Part shown: positions 45,296 through 54,163 of the stretch, one piece after another
How positions within the stretch are numbered: the stretch's first letter is position 1
Layout: every line of letters starts with the position of its first letter
Program-made: the position numbers and the translations under genes
The notes under the pieces: generated by a model
Database searches by the model: none
What the model was told of the DNA's origin: nothing
Seen by the model: only the letters and a program-made list of their open reading frames with translations
Assembly: GCA_035299425.1 (NCBI GenBank)
Contig: DATGWP010000239.1
Coordinates: 5,863-69,862 of the forward strand
DNA from: Bog-950 sp035299425
Lineage (GTDB): Bacteria; Bacteroidota; Bacteroidia; Chitinophagales; LD1
DNA length: 64,000 nt
Direction: 5' to 3'

Positions 45296-47863
45296 ATGGA
45301 AGCAAAATTTTCACCGAAAGTAAAGGAAGTAATCTCCTACAGCCGCGAAGAGGCCCTAAGGCTGAACCACGATTACATAGGTATTGAGCATTTGTTGCTG
45401 GGGCTGATACGCGAGGGCGAAGGCCTGGCTATAAAAACCCTGAAGAGCCTGGATGTAGACGCAGTGATGCTGCGTAAGACAGTAGAGGACAGTATAAAGG
45501 ACAAAGTGGCTAAGGGCAGCTTTAACCCAAACAACCTGCCGCTGACAAAACAGGCAGAGAAAGTGTTAAAGATAACTGTGCTGGAAGCCAAGGTGCTGAA
45601 AAGCGATGTGATAGGCACCGAGCATTTATTGTTATCTATACTTAAAAACAAAGACAACCTGGCCACGCAGTTGCTGGCGCAGTTTGATATTGATTACGAT
45701 GTATTTAAAAAAGAGCTGGAGGCAGTGCAAAACGATATGAAAGATACAAAAGCCGTGCGCGATGAACTACCGGGCGACCAACCGGATGATGAACCGTATG
45801 AAGACGATAAAGGCCGTGGTGGCAATTTTGGACAGACCCAACAGCCTAAAAAGCCGGGTGCTACCAAAAGCAAAACACCGGTGCTGGATAATTTTGGCCG
45901 CGATGTAACCCACCTGGCAGAAGAAGGTGCGCTGGACCCTATTGTGGGCCGCGAAAATGAAATTGAGCGTGTAAGCCAGATACTTAGCCGCCGTAAAAAG
46001 AATAACCCGATACTGATAGGTGAGCCGGGCGTGGGTAAAACCGCGATAGTAGAAGGCCTTGCCCTGCGCATAGTGCAGAAGAAGGTAAGCCGTGTGCTGT
46101 TCAACAAACGAATTGTGATGCTTGACCTGGCTGCCCTGGTAGCCGGCACCAAGTACCGCGGACAGTTTGAAGAGCGGATGAAGGCCATAATGAACGAGTT
46201 GGAGAAGAACCGCGATGTGATATTGTTTATAGATGAAATACACACTATAGTTGGTGCAGGTGGTGCAACCGGTTCGTTGGATGCAAGCAATATATTTAAA
46301 CCGGCCCTTGCCCGTGGCGAACTGCAGTGCATTGGCGCGAGTACATTGGACGAATACCGCCAGTATATAGAAAAAGATGGTGCGTTGGCGCGTAGGTTCC
46401 AGCAAGTGATTGTTGACCCGCCAAGCCCTGAAGAGACTATACAGATACTTACCAATATAAAGAATAAGTATGAAGATTACCACAGCGTAGATTACTCGCC
46501 GGAGGCTGTAGCTGCCTGTGTTAAGCTTTCTACCCGCTACATTACCGATAGATTTTTGCCTGATAAGGCGATAGATGTAATGGATGAAGTGGGTGCGCGT
46601 GTGCACTTAAAGAACATACATGTGCCTAAGAACATTATAGAGCTGGAAAAACAGGTAGAAGAAATAAAGAGCCAGAAGAACCAGGTGGTAAAAAGCCAGA
46701 AGTATGAAGAGGCTGCCCGCCTGCGCGATAGCGAAAAGCGCTTGCTGGAAGACCTGGAGAAAGCCAAGGCGCAATGGGACGAAGAAGCAAGGACTAAACA
46801 CTTCCCTGTAGGTGAGGAAGATATTGCCGAGGTGGTAGCCATGATGACCGGTATACCGGTTAACAAAATAGCCCAGAGCGAAAGCAATAAGCTGATAAAT
46901 ATGACCTCGGCTATTACGGGCTCGGTGATAGGGCAGAACGAAGCGGTGAAGAAGGTAACCAAAGCTATACAGCGTAACCGTGTAGGCTTGAAGGACCCTA
47001 AGAAGCCGATTGGTACGTTTATTTTCTTAGGCCCAACGGGTGTAGGTAAAACAGAGTTGGCTAAATCGATAGCGCGCTACCTGTTTGATAGCGAAGACTC
47101 GCTGATACGTATAGACATGAGCGAATACATGGAGAAGTTCTCGGTATCGCGCTTAGTAGGTGCCCCTCCGGGATATGTAGGCTACGAAGAAGGCGGGCAG
47201 CTGACCGAGAAGGTACGCCGCAAGCCATACAGCGTAGTATTGCTGGATGAGATTGAGAAAGCGCACCCGGATGTGTTCAATATATTGCTGCAGGTGTTTG
47301 ATGATGGTATACTTACCGATAGCTTAGGCCGCCGGGTAGACTTTAAGAACACACTGATCATTATGACATCGAACATAGGTGCCCGCGACCTGAAGGATTT
47401 TGGTGCAGGTGTAGGTTTTGCTACAAAATCGAAAACCGACCAGAGCGAGGAGTTTGCCAGCAATGTAATTACGAAGGCACTGAAGAGAACGTTCTCGCCT
47501 GAGTTTTTGAACCGTATTGATGATGTTATCATCTTCAACAGCCTGGGCAAAAACGACATACACAGCATTATTGATATAGCGCTGCGCGATGTAACCAAGC
47601 GTATAGTTGAGCTGGGCTTTACCATTAACCTGACCGACGAGGCGAAAGACTTCTTATCAGATAAAGGTTACGACCCTCAGTTTGGCGCCCGTCCGCTGCA
47701 CAGAGCGATACAGAAATATGTAGAGGACCCGCTGGCCGAAGAGATACTACGTGCCAGCGCCAAGGCCGGCGATAGTTTCCTGATAGAGCTGAACAAGGAA
47801 GCCGACGAGTTGAAGATAACTCACGAAGCTGCCCCTAAAACGGCAGAAGCAGGTAACGAATAG
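45296..47863 (+). CDS. clpC: ClpC-type AAA+ chaperone/unfoldase
   Basis: The 855-residue protein has the complete class I Clp/Hsp100 layout. Two Clp-N repeats are at about residues 1-150 (FSPKVKEVISYSREEALRLNH, IGIEHLLLGLIREGEG). The first AAA+ domain has Walker A GEPGVGKT near 243 and Walker B LFIDEIHT. A UVR-type middle segment lies near 450-480 (QKYEEAARLRDSEKRL). The second AAA+ domain has Walker A GPTGVGKT near 579 and VLLDEIEKAHPDVF. The UVR motif and short middle domain separate ClpC from ClpB. It unfolds damaged or tagged proteins and delivers them to ClpP in the cytoplasm. It is a single-gene unit with a strong terminator directly behind it. Confidence 0.95.
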   Translation: MEAKFSPKVKEVISYSREEALRLNHDYIGIEHLLLGLIREGEGLAIKTLKSLDVDAVMLRKTVEDSIKDKVAKGSFNPNNLPLTKQAEKVLKITVLEAKVLKSDVIGTEHLLLSILKNKDNLATQLLAQFDIDYDVFKKELEAVQNDMKDTKAVRDELPGDQPDDEPYEDDKGRGGNFGQTQQPKKPGATKSKTPVLDNFGRDVTHLAEEGALDPIVGRENEIERVSQILSRRKKNNPILIGEPGVGKTAIVEGLALRIVQKKVSRVLFNKRIVMLDLAALVAGTKYRGQFEERMKAIMNELEKNRDVILFIDEIHTIVGAGGATGSLDASNIFKPALARGELQCIGASTLDEYRQYIEKDGALARRFQQVIVDPPSPEETIQILTNIKNKYEDYHSVDYSPEAVAACVKLSTRYITDRFLPDKAIDVMDEVGARVHLKNIHVPKNIIELEKQVEEIKSQKNQVVKSQKYEEAARLRDSEKRLLEDLEKAKAQWDEEARTKHFPVGEEDIAEVVAMMTGIPVNKIAQSESNKLINMTSAITGSVIGQNEAVKKVTKAIQRNRVGLKDPKKPIGTFIFLGPTGVGKTELAKSIARYLFDSEDSLIRIDMSEYMEKFSVSRLVGAPPGYVGYEEGGQLTEKVRRKPYSVVLLDEIEKAHPDVFNILLQVFDDGILTDSLGRRVDFKNTLIIMTSNIGARDLKDFGAGVGFATKSKTDQSEEFASNVITKALKRTFSPEFLNRIDDVIIFNSLGKNDIHSIIDIALRDVTKRIVELGFTINLTDEAKDFLSDKGYDPQFGARPLHRAIQKYVEDPLAEEILRASAKAGDSFLIELNKEADELKITHEAAPKTAEAGNE

Positions 47864-47883
47864 TTTCTAATTTAATGAATGAA

Positions 47884-47917
47884 AAAATCCCAACCGAGAG
47901 GTTGGGATTTTTTTTTG
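47884..47917. terminator. Terminator of clpC, also usable by fabI
   Basis: A perfect ten-base stem AATCCCAACC (47886-47895) with GGTTGGGATT (47900-47909), a GAGA loop and a nine-T run. An A-run on the other side makes it bidirectional for the convergent fabI gene ending at 47955. Confidence 0.9.
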
Positions 47918-47954
47918 GGCATAGCGTAGGGTATTAGCCCAACGCATTAGCATT

Positions 47955-48779
47955 TTAGCCTTCCGTTTTGTTCGCACCAAATTCCTGCATTAGCAATTCA
48001 TTCACCCCCACATTAGAGAACCCCCCATCGTGGAAAAGGTTTTGCATGGTAACGTATTTGGTAAGGTCGCTAAACAGGGTTACGCAGTAGTTGGCGCAGT
48101 CTTCGGCGGGTGCATTGCCCAGCGGACTGTTTTTATCGGCAAAGCCAAAAAATGAATCGAAGCCTTTTATACCTGAACCTGCAGTGGTTACGGTAGGCGA
48201 TTGAGAGATGGAATTTACGCGCACCTTTTTAGCATTGCCATAGTAGTAGCCAAACGAGCGCACGATAGATTCCAATGTCGCTTTGGCATCGGCCATGTCG
48301 CCGTAGCCGGGGAATGCGCGCTGCGAAGCAATATAAGTAAGCGCCACCACGCTACCCCACTCATTAATAGCATCCTGCTTTACGCAGGTCTGCAAAATTT
48401 TGTGGAGGGATAGGGCTGATATATCCAGTGTTTTTTGAAACCACTCGTAATTGATATCGGTGTAGGTTTTACCCTTGCGCACATTAGGGCTCATGCCTAT
48501 GCTGTGCAATACAAAATCGAGTTTGCCGCCCAGGTGTTCTGTTGATTGTGCGATTAGCTTTTCAATATCTTCTACCGAGGTAGCATCTGCAGGGATAACC
48601 AGTGCATTGCATTCAGCGGCCAGTTTATTGATAGCGCCCAGGCGCAAGGCCACAGGGGCATTGCTCAATACAAATTTGCCGCCTTGTTCGTGTACTTTTT
48701 GCGCCACCTTCCAGGCTATAGATTGTTCATCGAGCGCTCCGAATATTATACCGCGTTTTCCTGCTAATAAGTTATTCAT
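47955..48779 (-). CDS. fabI: Enoyl-[acyl-carrier-protein] reductase (NADH)
   Basis: The 274-residue protein is a short-chain dehydrogenase of the FabI type. The N-terminal GIIFGALDEQSIAWKVA cofactor-binding segment, the central LHSIGMSP and the catalytic arrangement ALTYIASQRAFPGYGDMADAKATLE are present. The last of these holds the Tyr-x6-Lys dyad. RVNSISQSPTVTTAGSGI follows. FabI reduces trans-2-enoyl-ACP in the last step of each fatty-acid elongation cycle. It has a slightly longer substrate loop and C-terminus than the Escherichia coli enzyme, as usual in Bacteroidota. It is a single gene. A GC-rich repeat lies between it and recN. Confidence 0.93.
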   Translation of the reverse strand: MNNLLAGKRGIIFGALDEQSIAWKVAQKVHEQGGKFVLSNAPVALRLGAINKLAAECNALVIPADATSVEDIEKLIAQSTEHLGGKLDFVLHSIGMSPNVRKGKTYTDINYEWFQKTLDISALSLHKILQTCVKQDAINEWGSVVALTYIASQRAFPGYGDMADAKATLESIVRSFGYYYGNAKKVRVNSISQSPTVTTAGSGIKGFDSFFGFADKNSPLGNAPAEDCANYCVTLFSDLTKYVTMQNLFHDGGFSNVGVNELLMQEFGANKTEG

Positions 48780-48859
48780 ATAGATAGTATGTAGTAGTTA
48801 GTATTTAGACAATGCAGAAATACAAAAATTAATAGACTTGCAAAGGTGGACTCATTGGG

Positions 48860-48955
48860 GGGGCTCACCACCCCGTCCCGCCTTCGGCGGGCCACCCCTC
48901 CTTAAAATGCCGCCGCGGTTGCGGCGAAGGAGGGGAGCATAACAGCCGGTTAAGA
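48860..48955. repeat. GC-rich palindromic dispersed element, second copy
   Basis: Contains the hairpins CCCGCCTTCGGCGGG and GCCGCCGCGGTTGCGGCG, followed by GAAGGAGGGGAGC and TAACAGCC. The same order of CACCACCCCGTC-like start, TTCG hairpin, CTCCTTAAAA, GC-rich hairpin and GAAGGAGG is found at 35918-36025. The two hairpin sequences differ while keeping complementarity, which points to structure-conserving evolution. It lies between fabI and the 3' end of recN. Confidence 0.65.
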
Positions 48956-50611
48956 CGCTATCAACTCCCTGGCATTAGCCAGCGACGCATCGCTTATTTT
49001 ATCGCCGCTTAGCATTTTGGCAATTTCTATCACCCGCTCTTCGCCCTTTAATTCTTTAATGCGCGTGTTGGTGCGGTTGTCTTTTACCTCTTTATAAATG
49101 TATAAATGTGCATCAGCGGTGCGGGCTATTTGCGGCAGGTGGGTAATGCTTATTAACTGGTGGTTGCGCGAAAGCTTTTTCATTATCTCGCCTACCTTCA
49201 ATGCTACTTCGCCGCTTATACCGGTATCTATTTCATCAAATATTAAGGTAGGCAATGCACCGGCATCGGCCAGTAGCGATTTGATGCAAAGCATTAAACG
49301 CGAAAGCTCTCCACCGCTGGCTACATCTTTAATTTCGTGTGGGGCAAAACCCTTGTTGGCACTGAACAGGAATTTGATTTCTGTCAGCCCGTTTTCGTTC
49401 AACTGCTGGTGCTCCAGTTTTTTAATGTCCACCTTAAATACCGAGTTAGGCATGCCTACCTTGGTAAGCAATACCACCACATTGTTCTGAAACTCGCGCA
49501 ATACCTTTTCGCGCGATTGGTGTAGCTGCTCGGCTATAGCCAGTAATTCATGAAACTGCTTCTCCAGCTGTGCTTTTATCTGTTCAATATCGGCAGAGTT
49601 ATTATCAACCGAGGCAATCTTTTGCTCCAGGTCGCTTTGTATCTTTAGCAGCTCCTCTACGGTGGTAGTGTTATGCTTTTTTTGCAGACGGTAAATAGTG
49701 GTAAGCCTGTTGTTAACCTCCTCTAACCGCTCAGGGTCAAGCAAGGCCGTATCCTGCAGGCCTTCAAATTCTTTGGTAATGTCCTTTATCTCTTCATAAG
49801 CGCTTTGCAGCCTTTGGCTAAGCGCGAGTATATCATTATTATAATTTTTTACGCTCTTAAGCTGACCCTGCACTTCGCTTAGCTGGTCAAGGGTAGATAT
49901 TTCGCCTTCGCTCAAAATCTGGATAGAGGATTGCAGGGCTATTTTAATCTCCTCCACATTGCTCAGCGTATTTTGCTCTGCCTCCAGTGTATTTTGTTCG
50001 TCGGCTTCCAGTTTTGCCTCCGCTAGTTCATTGTATTGAAACTGAAGGTAGTCAAGTTCGGCAGAGGATGTGCGGAATTGCTCCGCCAGCACTTCCAGCC
50101 TTTTATGGTCTTTTTTATAGCGGTTGAAAAGCCCGCGGTAAGTCTGCAGCAAATCCTGATTGCGGGCGAGGGTATCAATCACATCTAACTGAAAACCCGC
50201 ACGGGTAAGCTCCAGTGTTTCGTGCTGGCTGTGCAGGTTTACCAGTTTTTCGCCCAGTTGTTTAAGCACGGTGAGTGTTACGGGCGTATCGTTGATAAAT
50301 GCCCGTGACTTGCCGCTTTGGTTAATCTCGCGGCGCACAATGGTATGGGTGTCGAAATCCAGTTCGTTATCGGCAAAAAAGCTTTTCAGTCCTTTATTTT
50401 CTATTTCAAAATCGGCTTCTACCACACACTTTTCGTCCTGGTTATAAAGAGCTTTGGTGTCGGCACGTTCGCCTAGTATCAGTGACAGCGCACCCAGCAG
50501 TATAGACTTACCTGCGCCGGTTTCGCCGGTAATAATGTTCATACGGTCGCAAAACTCAATTTCGAGTTTATCGATAATGGCATAGTTGCGTATAGTAAGG
50601 CGGTGCAGCAT
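48950..50611 (-). CDS. recN: DNA repair protein RecN
   Basis: The 553-residue protein is an SMC-like ATPase. It starts MLHRLTIRNYAIIDKLEIEF, with Walker A GETGAGKSILLGALSLILG at about residues 29-47. A long coiled-coil middle follows. The signature ASGGELSRLMLCIKS and Walker B LIFDEIDTGISG lie in the C-terminal half, then HLPQIARTADAHLYI. RecN gathers broken DNA ends for recombination repair. The length and order of motifs are normal. The start is divergent from the kelch-type gene, with 66 bases between them. Confidence 0.95.
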   Translation of the reverse strand: MLHRLTIRNYAIIDKLEIEFCDRMNIITGETGAGKSILLGALSLILGERADTKALYNQDEKCVVEADFEIENKGLKSFFADNELDFDTHTIVRREINQSGKSRAFINDTPVTLTVLKQLGEKLVNLHSQHETLELTRAGFQLDVIDTLARNQDLLQTYRGLFNRYKKDHKRLEVLAEQFRTSSAELDYLQFQYNELAEAKLEADEQNTLEAEQNTLSNVEEIKIALQSSIQILSEGEISTLDQLSEVQGQLKSVKNYNNDILALSQRLQSAYEEIKDITKEFEGLQDTALLDPERLEEVNNRLTTIYRLQKKHNTTTVEELLKIQSDLEQKIASVDNNSADIEQIKAQLEKQFHELLAIAEQLHQSREKVLREFQNNVVVLLTKVGMPNSVFKVDIKKLEHQQLNENGLTEIKFLFSANKGFAPHEIKDVASGGELSRLMLCIKSLLADAGALPTLIFDEIDTGISGEVALKVGEIMKKLSRNHQLISITHLPQIARTADAHLYIYKEVKDNRTNTRIKELKGEERVIEIAKMLSGDKISDASLANARELIAS

Positions 50612-50677
50612 AGGGCGAATATAATCAAGCGCCTGCTGAATTTAAGGGGGTTAGTGATTTTTACTTTTATTTACAAA

Positions 50678-52723
50678 ATGAAACAGGTTTTAGTTTTACT
50701 GCTCTTTTGTTGCAACATATCATCCATTTTCTCTCAGAGCGGAACATGGACATGGATGAAAGGAAGCGATGTTAAAAATAGTGCAGGTAGCTATGGCGTA
50801 ATGGGTGTGCCGGCCAGCACAAATGAACCTCCGGGCCGGTATGCCCCGGCTTTTTGGACTGATACTGCGGGCAATTTTTGGATATATGGTGGTGTTGGTT
50901 CAGGTTCATGGAATTCGTACTCTGATATGTGGAAGTTTGACCCGGTAACAAAAAACTGGACATGGATGCAAGGCACTCAAGGCGCTACTCATCAAAATAA
51001 TATTAATCCTAATTCATTTTTTGCCCCTTATAATACGCCGAGCGGTGTATGCTATGGGGTATTTACGTGGGTAACTCCTGATAATCATTTTTGGCTTTTT
51101 GGCGGTATGTACTATAATGTTTTTGTTGAGGGTAACAGAAATACTTATTTATGGGAATATGACCCTGCCATAAATCAATGGAGGAGTGTGCATGGTGCTG
51201 TAGGAGAACATGGGTTTTATGGTACCAAGGGCCAGGCGACTGCTTCCACGAGGCCAAGCAGTAGAACAGAAGGCAATACGGCCTGGGTTGATAGCATCGG
51301 TAATTTATGGTTGTTTGGAGGTATGACGGGTTTTGATACCGCAAGTAACGATTTATGGAATTTTGACATGGAATCAAAAAGATGGACATGGGTAAGCGGT
51401 TCTCATATACCAAATGACAATGGTTTTTATGGGTTTCAAAATGTTCCGTTTGCTAACAATTATCCACCAGCCAGGGCAAATAACATGTTTTGGAAAGACG
51501 AGCGTGGGATTTTTTGGATGATCGGCGGAGAGAAATTTTCGGATGTAAGTTTTCAGGATGTATGGAATTATAATCCTGGTACGAATGAGTGGACTTATGT
51601 GGGTGGAACAGCAGGGAACGACCCGCAAGTTCCATGGGGAGATTATTGCGTTGAAAACGAGCAGAACCGTGAAGGAGCGCGCTTTGAAAACAGGGCAGTT
51701 TGGAAAGTTTGCGATAATATGATACTAAACTATGGTGGGTTTAGTACAACTGATGTGAATGCTCCCTTGCTATCGTATAACGATATGTGGCTTTATCGTC
51801 CGTATGAAAATAAGTGGGTGAAGCTTGGTGAGTGGCCCACTGCGGGCAATTATGGTACAAGGGGTGTGCCTGATGAACTCAATTATCCAACAGCGCGCTT
51901 TGGTGGCGTAAGTTTTTTAGGTCGCGATAATAGTGTGTGGCTTTTTGGGGGAATGGATTCAACCAAAGGTAAATACAACGATTTATGGAAGTACGAGCTG
52001 GATACTGCTTGTTTAAATAGATTTAGTTGTAGTAATCCATGTGCATTGCAACCTCCGGTGGTAACTGCAACTGATTCGGTTATTTGCAGAGGAGAGAATG
52101 TTGAGATATGCGCCCCGGCCGGTTATACTACTTACGTGTGGAATATTGGTTATGGCGGTACTTGCAGAACAGTTTCGCAGACAGGAAATTATTATCTGGT
52201 GGTAACCGATAGTAATAATTGTACGGCTATATCTAACCGTATAGCTGTTAGAGTGCAAGCACCAAGCGATTCATTTTACATCTATCGTTCCGGCGACACA
52301 CTTTTTTCTTATGACGGCATAAGAGGCGGGCAGTGGTATCGCAATGGTGAACCTATTGACGGAGCTTACGGGGATTTTTACGTTGCGAATGAACATGGAA
52401 ACTATACCATAGGTCTACCTGCTGGCAACACGGGATGCCCGCCTACATCTACCTGGGTTGTTGTATCAGGGATAAGTGATTTGACAGGAGATGGTGTAGA
52501 GGTGTTTCCTAATCCCAATTATACCGGTAAATGGACTTTGAAAGTTAGTAGTGAATGGATAGGTAGTAAGTTAAAGATAGTTGATGTAACAGGGCGTATA
52601 GTAACTTATTTTACTGTTCTGAATAATAATACAGAGGTGTATTTTGAGGGAGCCAGAGGATTGTATCTGCTTTCCCTTCAAAACGAGACAAAAAGCGGAA
52701 CTATTAAACTTGCAAAACTGTAG
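50678..52723 (+). CDS. T9SS cargo with kelch beta-propeller
   Basis: I chose the ATG at 50678 because it starts a clear signal peptide (MKQVLVLLLFCCNI...IFSQ). An upstream ATG at 50603 would overlap recN. Residues about 25-450 contain kelch-type repeats, with variants of FWIYGGVGSGSWNSYSDMW, LWLFGGMTGFD...NDLWNFD and SVWLFGGMDSTKGKYNDLWKYE alternating with NxWTWVxG. These form a beta-propeller. An Ig-like/SprB-like stretch (VICRGENVEICAPAGYTTYVW) follows, and the last about 70 residues (VEVFPNPNYTGKWTLKV...ARGLYLLSLQ) are a T9SS type A sorting domain. It is expected at the outer surface. The ligand is unknown. Confidence 0.87.
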   Translation: MKQVLVLLLFCCNISSIFSQSGTWTWMKGSDVKNSAGSYGVMGVPASTNEPPGRYAPAFWTDTAGNFWIYGGVGSGSWNSYSDMWKFDPVTKNWTWMQGTQGATHQNNINPNSFFAPYNTPSGVCYGVFTWVTPDNHFWLFGGMYYNVFVEGNRNTYLWEYDPAINQWRSVHGAVGEHGFYGTKGQATASTRPSSRTEGNTAWVDSIGNLWLFGGMTGFDTASNDLWNFDMESKRWTWVSGSHIPNDNGFYGFQNVPFANNYPPARANNMFWKDERGIFWMIGGEKFSDVSFQDVWNYNPGTNEWTYVGGTAGNDPQVPWGDYCVENEQNREGARFENRAVWKVCDNMILNYGGFSTTDVNAPLLSYNDMWLYRPYENKWVKLGEWPTAGNYGTRGVPDELNYPTARFGGVSFLGRDNSVWLFGGMDSTKGKYNDLWKYELDTACLNRFSCSNPCALQPPVVTATDSVICRGENVEICAPAGYTTYVWNIGYGGTCRTVSQTGNYYLVVTDSNNCTAISNRIAVRVQAPSDSFYIYRSGDTLFSYDGIRGGQWYRNGEPIDGAYGDFYVANEHGNYTIGLPAGNTGCPPTSTWVVVSGISDLTGDGVEVFPNPNYTGKWTLKVSSEWIGSKLKIVDVTGRIVTYFTVLNNNTEVYFEGARGLYLLSLQNETKSGTIKLAKL

Positions 52724-52843
52724 ATGCCAGATTAATGGCGCATTTCAGCCGTCAAAAATTTTCTACAATTGCCGCGCAATATCTTAAAACTTGGTTGCGT
52801 TAAATAGTGTCTCCCATCCTAATATCTTCACTTTCGCATATCC

Positions 52844-54163
52844 ATGTCTTCGCATAATTACCTCAGGCAAACTCTTATTGGCACAGCACTGGTTATAGCA
52901 TCGCTGTTTGCGCTATCGGTTATACCCGAGTTTGATTTGGGTAGCTTCCATTTTAAGCGGGTAAACATACTGGCCGATGTATTGAAAAAAGAAAAGATCG
53001 TAGTGCAGGATACCATTGCAGTGGTTATAAAACCGGTATATGCCGATACCTGCAGGCAAGGCTTAACCTGCGTAGAAGACTACAGCAAAGACTCTACAGG
53101 GTTAGATGCGTTTTTGGCGGCGCTCGATTCATCTAAAAACCATAAAGTGCGTATTGCCTGGTTTGGCGATTCGTATGTAGAGGGAGATATACTCCTTGAC
53201 CCTTTGCGCGATACACTACAGGCATTGTTTGGTGGTAATGGTGTGGGCTTTGTGCCTATCACATCGGAGGTGGCGGGTTTCAGGCAGACGGTTGTTCACT
53301 CGTTTGGCAACTGGAAAACGTATGCCATAGTAGGAGAGAAGAGCGATGAACATCCTTTAGGCCCTGCCGGTTATGCGGCTGTGCCGCTGGAGGGTAACCG
53401 TGTGTCTTACACGGTGGAGAAGCGAAAGAGGCTGAATGTTTTTCCCACCGCTAAATTGTTTTATGGCAATGCCGATAGCGCTACGCTGATTGCTAATGAG
53501 AATGAGGTTTTTCTAGGTAAAGTAAACGGGCTGCATACAAAAAGCCTGGGTGAGAATCTTGCCGGGCTTAAGCTATCGGTTAGCGGGCAGGCAGACCTGT
53601 ATGGTGTAACGTTTGAAGATAAGACAGGCATAGCGGTAGATAACTTTGCTATGCGCGGCAACTCGGGTATTGGGCTGCATTATGTAAATGAAAAAATGTA
53701 TCGCGATTTTGATTCTCTACACCACTATGATTTAGTGATATTGAGCTACGGGTTGAATGTAGCTAACGAGAAATCGAAAAACTACGATTGGTATGTTCGT
53801 AGTATGAAACCAACTATTGCTATGATGCGAAGGGCGTTTCCTAATAGCTCAATTATTGTGTTAGGTTGCAGCGACCGCGCCGATAACATAGACGGCGAAA
53901 TGCAGACCATGCCATCGGTTAAACGATTGATACAGGAGCAGCGCAAGATGGCCGCCGATAACAATGTGTGCTTTTGGGATTTGCAGCAAGCCATGGGCGG
54001 CGACAGCACGATGATACGCTGGGCAGAGCTGCCTAAACGGCCATTAGCTAATAAAGATTATACACATCTTACCTTTAGCGGAGGTAAAAAAGTGGCTGAG
54101 ATTTTTTTGAATACGATTTTATACGAACGTGAGAAATATGAAAGAAGGAAGCGGAGTAGGTAA
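52844..54163 (+). CDS. SGNH/GDSL-like hydrolase, membrane-anchored (acetyltransferase partner)
   Basis: The 439-residue protein has one N-terminal hydrophobic segment (residues about 10-27), probably an inner-membrane anchor with a periplasmic catalytic domain. WFGDSYVEGD holds the nucleophile Ser110, VILSYGLNVA resembles the block III oxyanion region, and DYTHLT (Asp405, His408) gives the other catalytic residues. Such SGNH proteins next to MBOAT acyltransferases act like AlgX/AlgJ, moving acetyl groups onto an exported polysaccharide. It starts an operon. The second SGNH gene begins within its last codons and an MBOAT gene follows. Confidence 0.8.
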   Translation: MSSHNYLRQTLIGTALVIASLFALSVIPEFDLGSFHFKRVNILADVLKKEKIVVQDTIAVVIKPVYADTCRQGLTCVEDYSKDSTGLDAFLAALDSSKNHKVRIAWFGDSYVEGDILLDPLRDTLQALFGGNGVGFVPITSEVAGFRQTVVHSFGNWKTYAIVGEKSDEHPLGPAGYAAVPLEGNRVSYTVEKRKRLNVFPTAKLFYGNADSATLIANENEVFLGKVNGLHTKSLGENLAGLKLSVSGQADLYGVTFEDKTGIAVDNFAMRGNSGIGLHYVNEKMYRDFDSLHHYDLVILSYGLNVANEKSKNYDWYVRSMKPTIAMMRRAFPNSSIIVLGCSDRADNIDGEMQTMPSVKRLIQEQRKMAADNNVCFWDLQQAMGGDSTMIRWAELPKRPLANKDYTHLTFSGGKKVAEIFLNTILYEREKYERRKRSR

